Source of the DNA: Planctomycetota bacterium
GTDB lineage: Bacteria > Planctomycetota > Planctomycetia > Pirellulales > Pirellulaceae
DNA length: 64,000 nucleotides
Assembly (NCBI GenBank): GCA_963204915.1
Contig: CAUJHS010000017.1
Span: 1-64,000, forward strand
Direction of reading: 5' to 3'
In this document: piece after piece, positions 9,893 to 18,626 of the stretch
Layout of the letters: every line of letters begins with the position of its first letter
Numbering within the stretch: the first letter of the stretch is position 1
Made by a program: the position numbers and the translations under genes
The notes under the pieces: generated by a model
The model's database searches: none
Told to the model about the DNA's origin: nothing
What the model saw: the letters and a program-made list of their open reading frames with translations, nothing else

Positions 9893-10117
9893 TCGCGCGA
9901 TCGGGTCTTCAAACTTTTCTTGGAAGTCCAACATGTGGTACGGTTCCCGCATCCGCCGTTCGCCATCGGTTGTCTGACGACGTAATTCTTCGGTCAGCAA
10001 GCCGCACGCCGAGAGCGCTGCAAGGCGCTTCTCGACGAATGGTGCGTGTTGGCCGACGTTGCTTGGCGCAATTCCACCGGCGCGCCGGCCGAATTCGAAA
10101 TGAATCCCCCCAATAAC
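9893..10117 (-). pseudogene. Short unidentified remnant ending in a conserved-looking C-terminus
   Basis: A minus-strand frame that is open after a stop near 10120 reads GRRAGGIAPSNVGQ, then RRMREPYHMLDFQ, and ends EDPIAR at a TGA. The composition is protein-like but there is no convincing start codon and no ribosome binding site. I do not recognise the family. It sits among other decayed genes, so a 5'-truncated remnant is most likely. Confidence 0.25.
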
Positions 10118-10364
10118 TCAACCGGAAGGCCGCTACGCTGAAGCGCAGTCGTTCGATGGGCGCTGCGGCCCGACTTTGGGTCAACGCTGGCACGGAGCAA
10201 AATCCCTTGCCGGCGGTGCGAGGTGGCGCAGTGGATTGGACCTAGCGGTTCGCCGACGCGGCGCCGAGAAGTGGCCGTAATGCCGCCGACATGCGAGCGC
10301 CCGGACGGGGCGTCCGGCGCGCCAGTTTCAGTCCGTCGTTTAGCGCGAACGGCGCTAAGGCGGT

Positions 10365-11018
10365 TCACGTCGCCGCCGGTTGCGGCGCCGCCTTCGCTTC
10401 GCCGTGAAACGCCTCCCATGCGGCTTTGAACTCACGGCGCAGTTGACTCACGCGCCCTTGCGACAACCCAAATTGTTCAGCCACGCGACTCGTCGTTTCC
10501 CCCGTGGCCAGCATCTGGGCGATCCGGCGCTTGCGGCGGCCAAGCGTCGCCAGGAAGGCGCGGTAGTCGATCCGGCTGGCGGCGAGGTCCGCAGGCGTGC
10601 AAGTCTTGTCTTCGACGAGAATCTCGCACCAGGCTTCCTCTTGCGGGCTCCAGCGGTCAAGTCGCTCGAGCTTGATGCGCTTGACGTCGCGGCAACGCTG
10701 GGAGGCGACATCGCGCACATTCATCTGGACGCCAACTCGACGACCCGCCCGGAAGCGCGCCACGGCGTACCGGGCCAGCGGGGCGCCGTAGGCAAGCTCC
10801 TGCTTGCCTTGCGCCACCAAACGCTTGTAGGCCACGAAAGCACTGGCGATGACTTCTTGCACGGACTCGTCGCGGGCCTCGGGCGGCCAGTGTCGGAAAA
10901 CATAGCGCGCGTGCTGACAAATCGTCGGCAGCAGTTCGAGAAAACGGTCGTCATCTACAGTGCGCGGGGCGACTGCAGAGGGAGAACAAACATTCGGATC
11001 TTGCGCAAACGCAATCAT
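10365..11018 (-). CDS. Sigma-factor-like protein with C-terminal helix-turn-helix
   Basis: The protein has 217 residues and its ATG is preceded by AGGAG at seven bases. The N-terminal half (VFRHWPPEARDESVQEVIAS) resembles region 2 of ECF-type sigma factors. The C-terminus contains IAQMLATGETTSRVAEQFGL followed by SQGRVSQLRREF (about residues 165-200), a clear helix-turn-helix like sigma region 4. Planctomycete genomes contain many such short regulators, often near mobile DNA. It stands alone, so no target can be deduced. It could be an accessory transcription factor rather than a true sigma factor. The region between the two domains is unusually long and rich in charged residues. Confidence 0.65.
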   Translation of the reverse strand: MIAFAQDPNVCSPSAVAPRTVDDDRFLELLPTICQHARYVFRHWPPEARDESVQEVIASAFVAYKRLVAQGKQELAYGAPLARYAVARFRAGRRVGVQMNVRDVASQRCRDVKRIKLERLDRWSPQEEAWCEILVEDKTCTPADLAASRIDYRAFLATLGRRKRRIAQMLATGETTSRVAEQFGLSQGRVSQLRREFKAAWEAFHGEAKAAPQPAAT

Positions 11019-11734
11019 GGGGACGCTCCTGGGAGAGACCGCCCCCAGCGCGGGGCGGTCGTGTCAAGAACACAACCGCTCCCGCCACGCGCGAGAGCTA
11101 CTTCAATGAATAGCGCCAGCCGGAAACCTCGAACCGTGTCAGGCCCAAGGCTTCCCAGCCGCGGCGAAACTTCGCCAACGGCTAAACCGGTGGCAAGCAA
11201 GTATTATGACGCGATTTGGCCTGTTTTTTAGCCTTGCTTCGCCTTTCTAAAGCCCCATCTCAGGTGTTAATGCGAAAGGCCGCACGGGAAGGGCGTTACT
11301 GCAACTCGACCAAGTCCCAAGGGCCAAGTTCCGGCATATGAACGCCGATCATTGTATCTTCGTTGGTCAATACCAAGCGGAGCGGGTCACGACCAAGCGC
11401 GTGTAGTGTCGCCTTGGCGAACTCGCTTTGCAGCGAAGCGCCCGAGAAAACTCCGTTGCGGCGTCGTCGCATCCGGCAAACCTTCGTAGCGCCAGTTCAA
11501 GAGATGGATCACAACGGGAGTTTCCCGCTCTGCCGGTTTGATCTGTTTCTCCACGCCAATCCGTCATCCTTGCATGAGGCACGATGTTTGCTCGGCGAAA
11601 TCACCACGATCGGATTTACGGCCTGAATCGAATCTGACACCCGACACCCGACAATTTCTAAATTTCAGCTCTTTGCTTCTTTGGTCGGGTTGTCGGGTTG
11701 TCGGCCCGCCAAACTCGGAGCTCCTTTGCAGTGT
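11019..11734. other. Intergenic stretch without a recognisable gene
   Basis: I see no coding frame with protein-like composition on either strand. The only notable sequences are CCCGACA repeats at about 11637-11653, and opposite them a GTCGGGTTGTCGGG motif at 11684-11704, which recur elsewhere in the window (see the repeat entries). Confidence 0.4.
11684..11704 (+). repeat. GTCGGGTTGTCGGG repeat, copy 1
   Basis: Three overlapping units of GTCGGGTT occur here. A partially complementary tract (CCCGACACCCGACAA) lies about 30 bases upstream, so the pair could form an imperfect hairpin. The same motif is found at 43782-43802 and, shorter, at 51046-51060. Confidence 0.5.
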
Positions 11735-11926
11735 CGGCGCCTGCACCTGATTCTGGACAATTACCGCATTCACACGAGCCAGCGGACGCATTTGGCGTTG
11801 GTGGCTTTGCGGCGCAAGGCGCAATTGCACTTCCTGCCGCCCTACTGCCCGGATGACAACCGGATCGAACGTGTGTGGAAGGACCTGCATGACAATGTGG
11901 CCCGGAATCACAGCTGCCGCAGCTAA
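11735..11926 (+). pseudogene. IS630-family transposase, C-terminal fragment
   Basis: About 60 residues contain LILDNYRIHTS, LHFLPPYCPDDNRIERVW and KDLHDNVARNH, the second catalytic Asp and the Glu region of a DDE_3/IS630 transposase, ending in a TAA at 11924-11926. Nothing upstream encodes the rest of the protein, so this is a 5'-truncated fragment and is not active. Confidence 0.65.
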
Positions 11927-12750
11927 CTGGGACCGACGTGAGCAGGCGGATGCCCTTTCGCTCGATGCCGCGCTCGCTGACGGGGATATTGTTGTGATTA
12001 TGGACGAGGTTATCGCGACAGACCATCCAGCCCAGTTTCTGGTGTCTCCCGCGTTGGAACGCGAAGATGGGTTTCGCCGGCTTGTGATGAATCCAGGTGC
12101 AAATTCAGCGAATGATGCGAGCGTTGCGTTGGTGGCTTTTTGCATCGTGGCAGAGTTTCTCAGACCTAAAGCGCGATGCGTCCCGCGCAAGTGATGTATT
12201 GCGTGAGATAGAAAACGGCGATCCGTTTTCCCGATCCATAATGATGTTTTCCGATGTGCAATTGGATGTGGGGACCGGGAAAGACTTTCGGGAACCAGCG
12301 ACGCCGTTGTTTGATCGACAGGACGTGATGATTTACCGAAATCTTGACAATATTCGTCAGACGTTGGGCAATGCTGGTGTTAGTTGTAGAGAGCAAGACG
12401 GGTGGAAGCGATATGCCGTCGTTTATTGCCATGTTGGAGGAGTCTCGTGCTACGATTCCTAAAGCGATTGGCCAGAGCCACAGAACGTTAACCGACCAAG
12501 TTCCCACCGAACGTATCGGTGTCGTGCGCGATGCGTATGAGAGCCTCGAAAAGTTTCTCCTGCAACTATCAACCACTGGGGGTCCATAGCCCATGTTGGG
12601 AACGAGCGAATCACCGCACATTTTAGGTAGCCGGCAACGGTCTCTCGGCGGTGTTGTTTCTCTCATCAGCGATGACGAAATCCACGTCGGCAATCAGCCG
12701 GATATATGGGTGATTTTGTAGGTTTTGCCTCGTTAGCGCTTCGGCTATGA
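11927..12750. other. Stretch with no supported gene
   Basis: Several medium open frames exist on both strands (for example around 12166-12693 on the minus strand and 12344-12589 on the plus strand). None has recognisable motifs, a convincing ribosome binding site or a consistent neighbour. The composition is lower in GC than the flanking gene debris. I see nothing that can be named. Confidence 0.35.
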
Positions 12751-13137
12751 TTGAGCCGATTGCAACGGGATGAATTGGAGAGGCTCCACGTCGATCCCTG
12801 CTCCTCGATCAGCGACTACCCTTACCGCTACACCGACGCCGAGCAAAAATTCCTTGCCCCGTGGCTCGCCCCCAACCGCACCGCCGGCCTGCAGATCATC
12901 GAGCCGAACCCCAAACCCTGCGTCACCTGCAGCGGCGGCGTAGACCACCTCAGCGTCCAACCCAACGGCGACGCCTGGCGCTGCATCCTCGAGATCCAAC
13001 TCGCCCTCAACCTCCTCGGCAACGTCTTCGATCCCAACTTCCGCCTCCTCGACCAGTCCCTCAAATGCTGGGAACAATGGCGCTGCCCCGCCTGTGATCG
13101 GGATAAGGTGACCACGCATGCAATTTCCGTCGGCTAG
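12751..13137 (+). pseudogene. C-terminal (SPASM-like) fragment of a radical SAM protein
   Basis: The 128 residues contain PCVTCSGGVDHLSVQPNGDA, then WRCIL, and end with RCPACDRDKV. This spacing of cysteines is like the auxiliary iron-sulfur (SPASM/twitch) domain found at the C-terminus of radical SAM maturases. The radical SAM core with its CxxxCxxC motif is absent upstream, and the only start is a TTG without a good binding site. It is most likely a 5'-deleted gene left from an insertion event. Codon use is strongly C-ending, unlike the queC operon beside it. Confidence 0.5.
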
Positions 13138-13623
13138 AGGTAACAGCCCCGGGCCCCGGAAAGGCCGCAGGGTCTACCCGATCGTTAATCGCACAAGGCC
13201 GTCCTTGGCATCTCGCGCCGTTAGCCGTTGCCATCAGTTTTGACTGTCTCGTCCGCGGGGCGCAGTACCATCTTCGCCGAACTGGCCGCTCTCGGGCGAG
13301 TCGCCCGTGCCCAATGACGCAGATGATAAGGCTGCTCAACCTCGCCCCCGGCATTCAGGTGGACCTGTTCTTCCGCGGGAAATGTAGCAGCCTTCTTACC
13401 GTGGCGAACAGCACCTAACTTGCGATTGGCAAACTTTGAAAAGGCGAGTAATTGTAGGGAACTCTTGCCATCCGTGCCATAATAACTGCAGCACCAGTGT
13501 ATTCTCAATTCCTGCAGTTACTTATTGACTTCTGGTCGCCCCCTGATGTAGTTTATCCGTATCCATCGCGTGAGCCACAAGGCGTTTGCAGCGAACGATT
13601 TACCGAATGCGGAGACGATAAGC
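13138..13623. other. Region upstream of the queC operon
   Basis: No gene is supported over about 485 bases; a minus-strand frame at 13221-13508 lacks recognisable motifs. The part next to queC is AT-richer than the rest and holds the presumed operon promoter. Confidence 0.4.
13525..13554 (+). promoter_or_regulatory. Possible promoter of the queC-dpdA operon
   Basis: TTGACT at 13525-13530 is followed by an 18-base spacer and TAGTTT at 13549-13554, about 70 bases before the queC start. The -35 match is good and the -10 match is weak. Planctomycete promoter consensus is poorly defined, so this is a guess from sequence only. Confidence 0.3.
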
Positions 13624-14328
13624 ATGCTGAAAGCGATTGTTTTGCTCAGCGGGGGACTGGATTCGGCCACGTCGCTCGCAATTGCAAGGGCAGAAGGATT
13701 TGTGCCCTACGCGATTTCATTTCGTTACGGACAACGGCACAGGGTTGAGATCGACGCGGCTCGACGACTCGCGCAGTCGCTCGATGTTGCGGATCACGTC
13801 ATTGTGGACATCGATCTACGGATGTTCGGAAAGTCGGCCTTGACTGATGCTGTTGCCGTTCCCAAGAACCGCACGCTCGATGAAATGAGCGGCGGAATTC
13901 CCGTGACCTACGTGCCGGCAAGGAACACGGTCTTCCTGTCGTTCGCGATGGCGTGGGCCGAAACGTTGAATGCATTCGACATTTTTGCTGGCGTGAACGC
14001 ACTCGACTATGCCGGTTACCCTGATTGTCGGCCCGAGTACATAGCCGCGTTCGAGATCATGGCCAACCTTGCAACGAAGGCGACTGTGGAAGGTCGCGGG
14101 CGCTTCAAAATCCACACACCGCTGATTCATGCGACGAAGGCGGAAATCATTTGCAAGGGGCTATCGCTGGGCGTGGATTATTCGTTGACGACGAGTTGCT
14201 ACGATCCTGCGGACGATGGCGCCGCATGCGGTCGTTGCGACTCGTGCATTCTGCGTCTTCAAGGTTTTTTGGAAAACGGAATCGACGATCCGGCGCGATA
14301 CCGAGATCGGGAGCATGTGACGCCATGA
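13624..14328 (+). CDS. queC: 7-cyano-7-deazaguanine (preQ0) synthase QueC
   Basis: QueC converts 7-carboxy-7-deazaguanine to preQ0 using ATP and ammonia, in the cytoplasm. The 234-residue protein has the PP-loop SGGLDS at residues 9-14. It has the zinc site near the end: C192, then CGRCDSC with C202, C205 and C208. Its length is normal for the family. The chosen ATG has GGAGA nine bases upstream; a frame extension to 13570 has no comparable site. It begins an operon with queE (ATGA overlap), a degraded queD and the dpd genes. Here preQ0 is therefore most likely made for DNA modification rather than only for queuosine in tRNA. Confidence 0.93.
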   Translation: MLKAIVLLSGGLDSATSLAIARAEGFVPYAISFRYGQRHRVEIDAARRLAQSLDVADHVIVDIDLRMFGKSALTDAVAVPKNRTLDEMSGGIPVTYVPARNTVFLSFAMAWAETLNAFDIFAGVNALDYAGYPDCRPEYIAAFEIMANLATKATVEGRGRFKIHTPLIHATKAEIICKGLSLGVDYSLTTSCYDPADDGAACGRCDSCILRLQGFLENGIDDPARYRDREHVTP

Positions 14329-14963
14329 ACTATTCCGTCAAGGAAATCTATTACACGCTTCAAGGTGAAGGCGCGAACACAGGTCGGCCCGCAGTATTCC
14401 TGCGGTTCACGGGATGCAATCTTTGGACTGGCCGCGAAGAAGATCGGCCGAGCGCAGTTTGTCGCTTTTGCGACACGAATTTCCTGGGGACCGATGGTCC
14501 GAACGGAGGCGTTTTTGAATCGGCCGCTGAATTGGCCAGGGCAGTAGAAGGCTGCTGGCCGGCGAGCGTCAACGGCACTCGCCGCTTCGTCGTTTGCACC
14601 GGTGGCGAACCCTTGCTACAGATCGATGCATCGTTGATCGAAGCGCTGCATCGCCGTTCATTCGAGATCGCAATCGAAACCAACGGGACACGACCGGTGC
14701 CAAACGGTATCGATTGGATTTGTGTCAGCCCAAAAGCCAACTCAGAATGCGTGGTTTGCGCGGGCAACGAGTTGAAACTGGTTTTTCCGCAGGTCGGCGG
14801 CGAACCAGAACATTACGAGCGACTGGCATTCCACAGGTTTTTCCTGCAACCGATGGACGGTCCAGAATTAGAACGAAATCGACAAATGGCCATCGAGTAT
14901 TGTCTGGCACACCCCAAGTGGGAGTTGAGTTTACAGGCGCACAAGCTAATCGGAATTCGATAA
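14325..14963 (+). CDS. queE: 7-carboxy-7-deazaguanine synthase QueE (radical SAM)
   Basis: QueE is a radical SAM enzyme that rearranges 6-carboxytetrahydropterin to 7-carboxy-7-deazaguanine, the step before QueC. The 212-residue protein starts [14 protein letters not shown], typical of the family. The iron-sulfur cysteines are C31, C46 and C49, i.e. a CX14CX2C arrangement instead of the common CX3CX2C; this longer form is known in part of the QueE family. TGGEP (about residues 92-96) is the SAM-binding GGE motif, and IETNGTRP and ISP-like VSPK motifs follow. The start overlaps the queC stop by four bases. All expected catalytic motifs seem intact. Confidence 0.92.
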   Translation: MNYSVKEIYYTLQGEGANTGRPAVFLRFTGCNLWTGREEDRPSAVCRFCDTNFLGTDGPNGGVFESAAELARAVEGCWPASVNGTRRFVVCTGGEPLLQIDASLIEALHRRSFEIAIETNGTRPVPNGIDWICVSPKANSECVVCAGNELKLVFPQVGGEPEHYERLAFHRFFLQPMDGPELERNRQMAIEYCLAHPKWELSLQAHKLIGIR

Positions 14964-14979
14964 CGCAAAGGAATGGCCG

Positions 14980-15230
14980 ATGGAACTCTATAGGAAATTT
15001 GCGTTCGAGGCAGCCCGCCGAGCGCCGGATGTGCCTAAGGGTCACAAGTCTGGCCGGTTACACGGACATATCTGAATGAGATTGAGGGGCTGGAAAACCC
15101 AACTAGTGAGAATCTCGCGCGATGGATTTGGAGGCGAGTGGAACCGGAGTTGCCGCTGCTGTCGAAGCTCGTTGTTTCGGAGACATGCACATCAGGGTGT
15201 GTTTATCAAGGCGAAGATGCGAACTTTTAG
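14980..15230 (+). pseudogene. queD: 6-carboxytetrahydropterin synthase QueD, inactivated
   Basis: QueD normally makes 6-carboxytetrahydropterin, the substrate of QueE. An ATG at 14980 with AAGGA upstream starts a frame reading [18 protein letters not shown], then [10 protein letters not shown], ending at a TGA at 15073-15075. The typical C-terminal half, [20 protein letters not shown] down to [14 protein letters not shown], follows at once in another frame (15072-15230). Some 40-50 residues usually between these parts are missing. Two key residues are also changed: the zinc-binding His of the FxAAH motif is Arg, and the catalytic Cys of HKC is Ser. The gene is thus dead by three independent criteria, while queC and queE beside it are intact. 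Confidence 0.85.
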
Positions 15231-15256
15231 ACCACTAGATCTGAACGAACCGCTCG

Positions 15257-16228
15257 ATGCCCATAGTGATCAACGTCATCGTGACATGTACAAAGCGGAA
15301 AACGCTTGCTGTGCCGAAGCAACTGAAATTCCGCTGCATTCGCAAGGCCCCCATCGAAACGAAGGCGGACCTCTGGTGTGATCGACTTATTGCCAGTCGC
15401 GCCGAAACGCTTCCCGCACGGCAACTCTATTCGGGAGACCATTGGAGCATTGCGCGATCGATGGAGAACGCCTCAACGAATCTTGGGCCGTCCGTGCGCC
15501 TACGGATCGCGTCGGCGGGCTACGGTCTCGTCACGATGGACACGCCGTTGAAACCGTACTCGGCCACGTTTTCGAGTAGTCACCCTGATTCGATCGCCAA
15601 GAAGACGATCAGCGATGACCGCGCTTCGATTTACCGGCACTGGTGGGAAGTGATGTCGCGAGCTGACAACTTACAAACTGGCAAACCAAGGACGATTGCA
15701 GAGATTGCAGCGGACAGTCCGAACGCACCACTGTTAGTCATCGCATCCGAGAATTACTTGCTCGCCATTCAACATGACCTGCAAACTGCACTCTCGCAAC
15801 TTAACAGTTCTGACTTGCTGTCGATCTTCTCGGCCGGTTGCAAGTCGTTGAACGGCCTGGCCGACCATCTCCTTCCCTACGACGCGCGCATGCAACATGC
15901 CGTTGGCGGGGCACTTCGATCGCTGAATATGAGAGTAGCCCAAATGGCGCTCGCGGATTGTCGGCGGTCACTGGCCACCTTCTCCGCACTGCGGCAAATG
16001 TTGTCTCGCATATCGCGCCAGCAACCGGAATTGCGAAAGTTCGAGCGGCAACCAATGACAGACACAGAGGTTCGGAGGTACATCGCGCGAGAACTGAAAA
16101 GGAACTCGGACGTCTGTCATACCCCTCTATTGCGGAAACTGCGCGACGGCGGTCAGGCATGCGAACAAAAGCGATTCGCAAAGATATTTCGCGAGGTACG
16201 GGAGCGGGAGCAGTTAAATGGCTCGTAA
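15257..16228 (+). CDS. YaaA-like protein, candidate DpdC
   Basis: The protein has 323 residues. Its N-terminus VINVIVTCTKRKT, the segment PARQLYSGDHWSIARS (about 54-69), the motif SAGYGLVTMDTPLKPYSATF (about 85-106) and LVIASENYLL (about 160) resemble the YaaA (DUF328) and DUF6884 group. In the Salmonella dpd cluster DpdC converts inserted preQ0 to the amido form, and this gene occupies the slot where dpdC would be expected between the precursor genes and dpdB/dpdA. The identification as DpdC is inference; a general YaaA-like DNA-binding protein is the alternative. Its start is uncertain because no strong ribosome binding site precedes either the ATG or the GTG at 15266. Its end overlaps the next gene by 11 bases. 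Confidence 0.55.
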   Translation: MPIVINVIVTCTKRKTLAVPKQLKFRCIRKAPIETKADLWCDRLIASRAETLPARQLYSGDHWSIARSMENASTNLGPSVRLRIASAGYGLVTMDTPLKPYSATFSSSHPDSIAKKTISDDRASIYRHWWEVMSRADNLQTGKPRTIAEIAADSPNAPLLVIASENYLLAIQHDLQTALSQLNSSDLLSIFSAGCKSLNGLADHLLPYDARMQHAVGGALRSLNMRVAQMALADCRRSLATFSALRQMLSRISRQQPELRKFERQPMTDTEVRRYIARELKRNSDVCHTPLLRKLRDGGQACEQKRFAKIFREVREREQLNGS

Positions 16229-17369
16229 AAGATCTAATGGCAATCAAATCGAGCGGCGTGCATTGCGTATCGAGCAGAACCCTGCTCACCCGCTGTTTCT
16301 GTTCACGCTAACCGGTGACGAATTGCTGAAAGTCGCCGACATTTCCAAGATTTCGCGCGACGAGGCCGGCAATTTAATCGGTTACCAGCGGGCCGCCGTG
16401 CGACGGCACGTACAGGACATCGTTGACTATTTGAACCAGGACAAGATTCTGTTTCCTAACTCGATCATTCTGGCGCTCTCGTCGCGGGTCAAGTTTCGCC
16501 AGAGTCGAGGTCCAGCCACAAGCGACGGGCTGGCGCAGGCAGGAACACTGGAGATCCCATTGCCGTCGAACGGCGGTCCGAAACCGGCCTGGATTGTGGA
16601 CGGCCAACAGCGAGCGATCGCCCTATCGATGTGCAGCAAGCCGCAACTACCGATTCCCGTCAACGCCTTCGTTGCAGACGATCTCGATCTGCAGCGGGAC
16701 CAATTCCTGCGAGTCAATAGTTCCAAGCCATTGCCGCGTGGTTTGATAACCGAGCTATTGCCCGAAGTAACGACGACCCTGCCGGCGAATCTGTCGGCAA
16801 AGAAGATGCCATCGGCAATCTGTGACTGGCTGAACCTCGAAAAGTCATCGCCCTTTTGCGGGCTGATCCGAAGAGCGTCAACGGCGAAGGACCAAACGTC
16901 CAAGGCTGTCATTACAGATAATTCGGTTGTCAAGATGATCGAAGAGAGCCTGTCCCAACCTTCAGGTTGCCTGTTTCCGTATCGCAATATTGCCACAGGT
17001 GAAACGGACTTCGATGGCATCACTTCGTTGTTGGTCACGTATTGGACAGCGGTGTCGGGCGTGTTTTCCGAAGCCTGGGGCAAGTCGCCGACGAAAAGCC
17101 GCCTGATGCATGGCGCCGGTATCCGAGCGATGGGGCGACTAATGGACCGCATCATGCCTTACATCAACCCCCATGAGTCGAACGCCGTGGCCCAGGTGAA
17201 GCGGGAATTGACGCTGGTCGCGCCGATCTGCCGCTGGACGAAGGGGCGCTGGGAAGAAATGGACGGTCTGCGCTGGAACGAGGTGCAGAATGTCCCGCGC
17301 CACATTCACATGTTGTCGAACGTGCTCATTCGCGCGTACTTGCAGGCGAGAGGGAACAGTCACGTATGA
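16218..17369 (+). CDS. dpdB: DpdB-like DGQHR-domain protein, copy 1
   Basis: DpdB is a DndB/ParB-like partner required with DpdA for inserting preQ0 into DNA in Salmonella. This 383-residue protein has WIVDGQQRAIALS with DGQQR at residues 128-132, a variant of the DGQHR signature. It is followed by the FLRVNSSKPLPRGL block (about 161-175) and a C-terminal RLMHGAGIRAMG block. Its stop overlaps the dpdA start (ATGA), so the two are coupled. A second, clearly homologous gene lies just after dpdA. Family members have an ATPase-like role in handling DNA, but the exact chemistry is unresolved. The gene is intact. Confidence 0.82.
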   Translation: MARKRSNGNQIERRALRIEQNPAHPLFLFTLTGDELLKVADISKISRDEAGNLIGYQRAAVRRHVQDIVDYLNQDKILFPNSIILALSSRVKFRQSRGPATSDGLAQAGTLEIPLPSNGGPKPAWIVDGQQRAIALSMCSKPQLPIPVNAFVADDLDLQRDQFLRVNSSKPLPRGLITELLPEVTTTLPANLSAKKMPSAICDWLNLEKSSPFCGLIRRASTAKDQTSKAVITDNSVVKMIEESLSQPSGCLFPYRNIATGETDFDGITSLLVTYWTAVSGVFSEAWGKSPTKSRLMHGAGIRAMGRLMDRIMPYINPHESNAVAQVKRELTLVAPICRWTKGRWEEMDGLRWNEVQNVPRHIHMLSNVLIRAYLQARGNSHV

Positions 17370-18601
17370 AGTTCTTTTTTCCGGACAGCCAGGACCTGGT
17401 TGATCCAAGTTTTGACTTTGAGACGGAGAAGCGTAACGATACTCGCATTCGTCAGCGCGACGATCTGTACGCGCATGAAGTGTTCAAGAATCCGCCCTAC
17501 GACGGGATGCTTGTTTCGATGGCCATCGTCGGCGGAACAAACGGCAGTAGCGGTCGCTACACACTTGGTCAGCAACGGCGCTTCGCGGTCGAAGGTGCCC
17601 GCGCGTTTCTGCGCCTTCCAAAGGAATTGAAATTGATGGGCGACTGTGGCGCATTCAGCTACGTGAAAGAACCGGTGCCGCCGGTGACTGTTGAGCAGGT
17701 TGCGCGGTTTTACGAGGAAGGTGGTTTTGATATCGGTGCGTCGGTCGATCATATCATCCTAGACTACAACGCCGATTGGGATCGCAGCCTGCCAGGTATC
17801 AAGGCTGTTTCGGAGGACTGCGAACGACGACAGGAATTAACGATCGAATTGGCCAGAGACTTTCAGAAGCTTTGTCGCAAAGACAAAGTTCGATTTGAAC
17901 CCATGGGAATCGCCCAGGGTTGGAGTCCCAAGTCGTATGTGCGAGCAGTGGTCGCTTTGCAGAAAATGGGCTACGAGTACATTGCGCTAGGTGGACTTGT
18001 TCCACTCAAGTCGTCGGAGATCCTCCAAGTGCTTGAGGCCGTGTCGCCTAAACTCAAACCTCCCACACGACTGCACCTCTTTGGCGTCACACGATTGGAC
18101 CATGTAAAAGAGTTTGCTCAGCACAGTGTTGTAAGTTTTGATAGTACATCGCCATTGACTCAGGCGTTTAAAGAAGACCGCGACAATTATTATGGACGGC
18201 GGAGAAGGTATTCGGCAATTCGTGTTCCACAGGTTGACATAAACCTGAAGTTAAAGAATCGCGTCTTGTCTGGTGAAGTTAAACAAGCTGAGGCATTTCG
18301 ACTGGAAAGAGAATGCCTGGACGCTCTGCGGAGATTCGATCGACGACGATTTCCAAGGCGCGAATTGATCGAACTCCTGAACGAATACCAGCAACTGTTT
18401 GGCGGCACGCGAAACTACTCGGCTGAGTATGAAATCCTGTTGAAAGACCGTCCGTGGGAAGAGTGTCGATGTGCCGTTTGTCGGGAACTGAAAATCGACG
18501 TCGTTATCTTTCGTGGTGCGGAGCGGAATCGCAGGCGTGGTTTTCACAATGTTTATGTGACCTACAATCGGTTGAAGCGCATTCGGGCCAGGGTCGCGTA
18601 G
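17366..18601 (+). CDS. dpdA: DNA-guanine transglycosylase DpdA (TGT family)
   Basis: DpdA is a tRNA-guanine-transglycosylase-like enzyme that replaces guanine in DNA with preQ0. The 411-residue protein has GDCGAFSY with D93 (the general acid/base position of TGT DSGGFQ motifs), GIAQGWSPKSY (about 181-191), YIALGGLVPLKS (about 205-216, like the TGT substrate loop), and SFDSTSP with D259 as the likely nucleophile. A zinc site is formed by C367, C369 and C372 (CRCAVC) and H394. These features mark the DNA-acting subfamily rather than tRNA TGT. It is flanked by two dpdB-like genes, one overlapping its start and the other 25 bases after its stop. No damage is visible. Confidence 0.9.
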   Translation: MKFFFPDSQDLVDPSFDFETEKRNDTRIRQRDDLYAHEVFKNPPYDGMLVSMAIVGGTNGSSGRYTLGQQRRFAVEGARAFLRLPKELKLMGDCGAFSYVKEPVPPVTVEQVARFYEEGGFDIGASVDHIILDYNADWDRSLPGIKAVSEDCERRQELTIELARDFQKLCRKDKVRFEPMGIAQGWSPKSYVRAVVALQKMGYEYIALGGLVPLKSSEILQVLEAVSPKLKPPTRLHLFGVTRLDHVKEFAQHSVVSFDSTSPLTQAFKEDRDNYYGRRRRYSAIRVPQVDINLKLKNRVLSGEVKQAEAFRLERECLDALRRFDRRRFPRRELIELLNEYQQLFGGTRNYSAEYEILLKDRPWEECRCAVCRELKIDVVIFRGAERNRRRGFHNVYVTYNRLKRIRARVA

Positions 18602-18626
18602 GAATCATCGCTCGGAAGGGACAACT

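Noticed and set aside
1-13000. Direct repeat of the tRNA-fMet 3' end as left attachment site
   Set aside because: I looked for GATTCGAACC-like sequence on both strands and found no second copy, so no left border is annotated.
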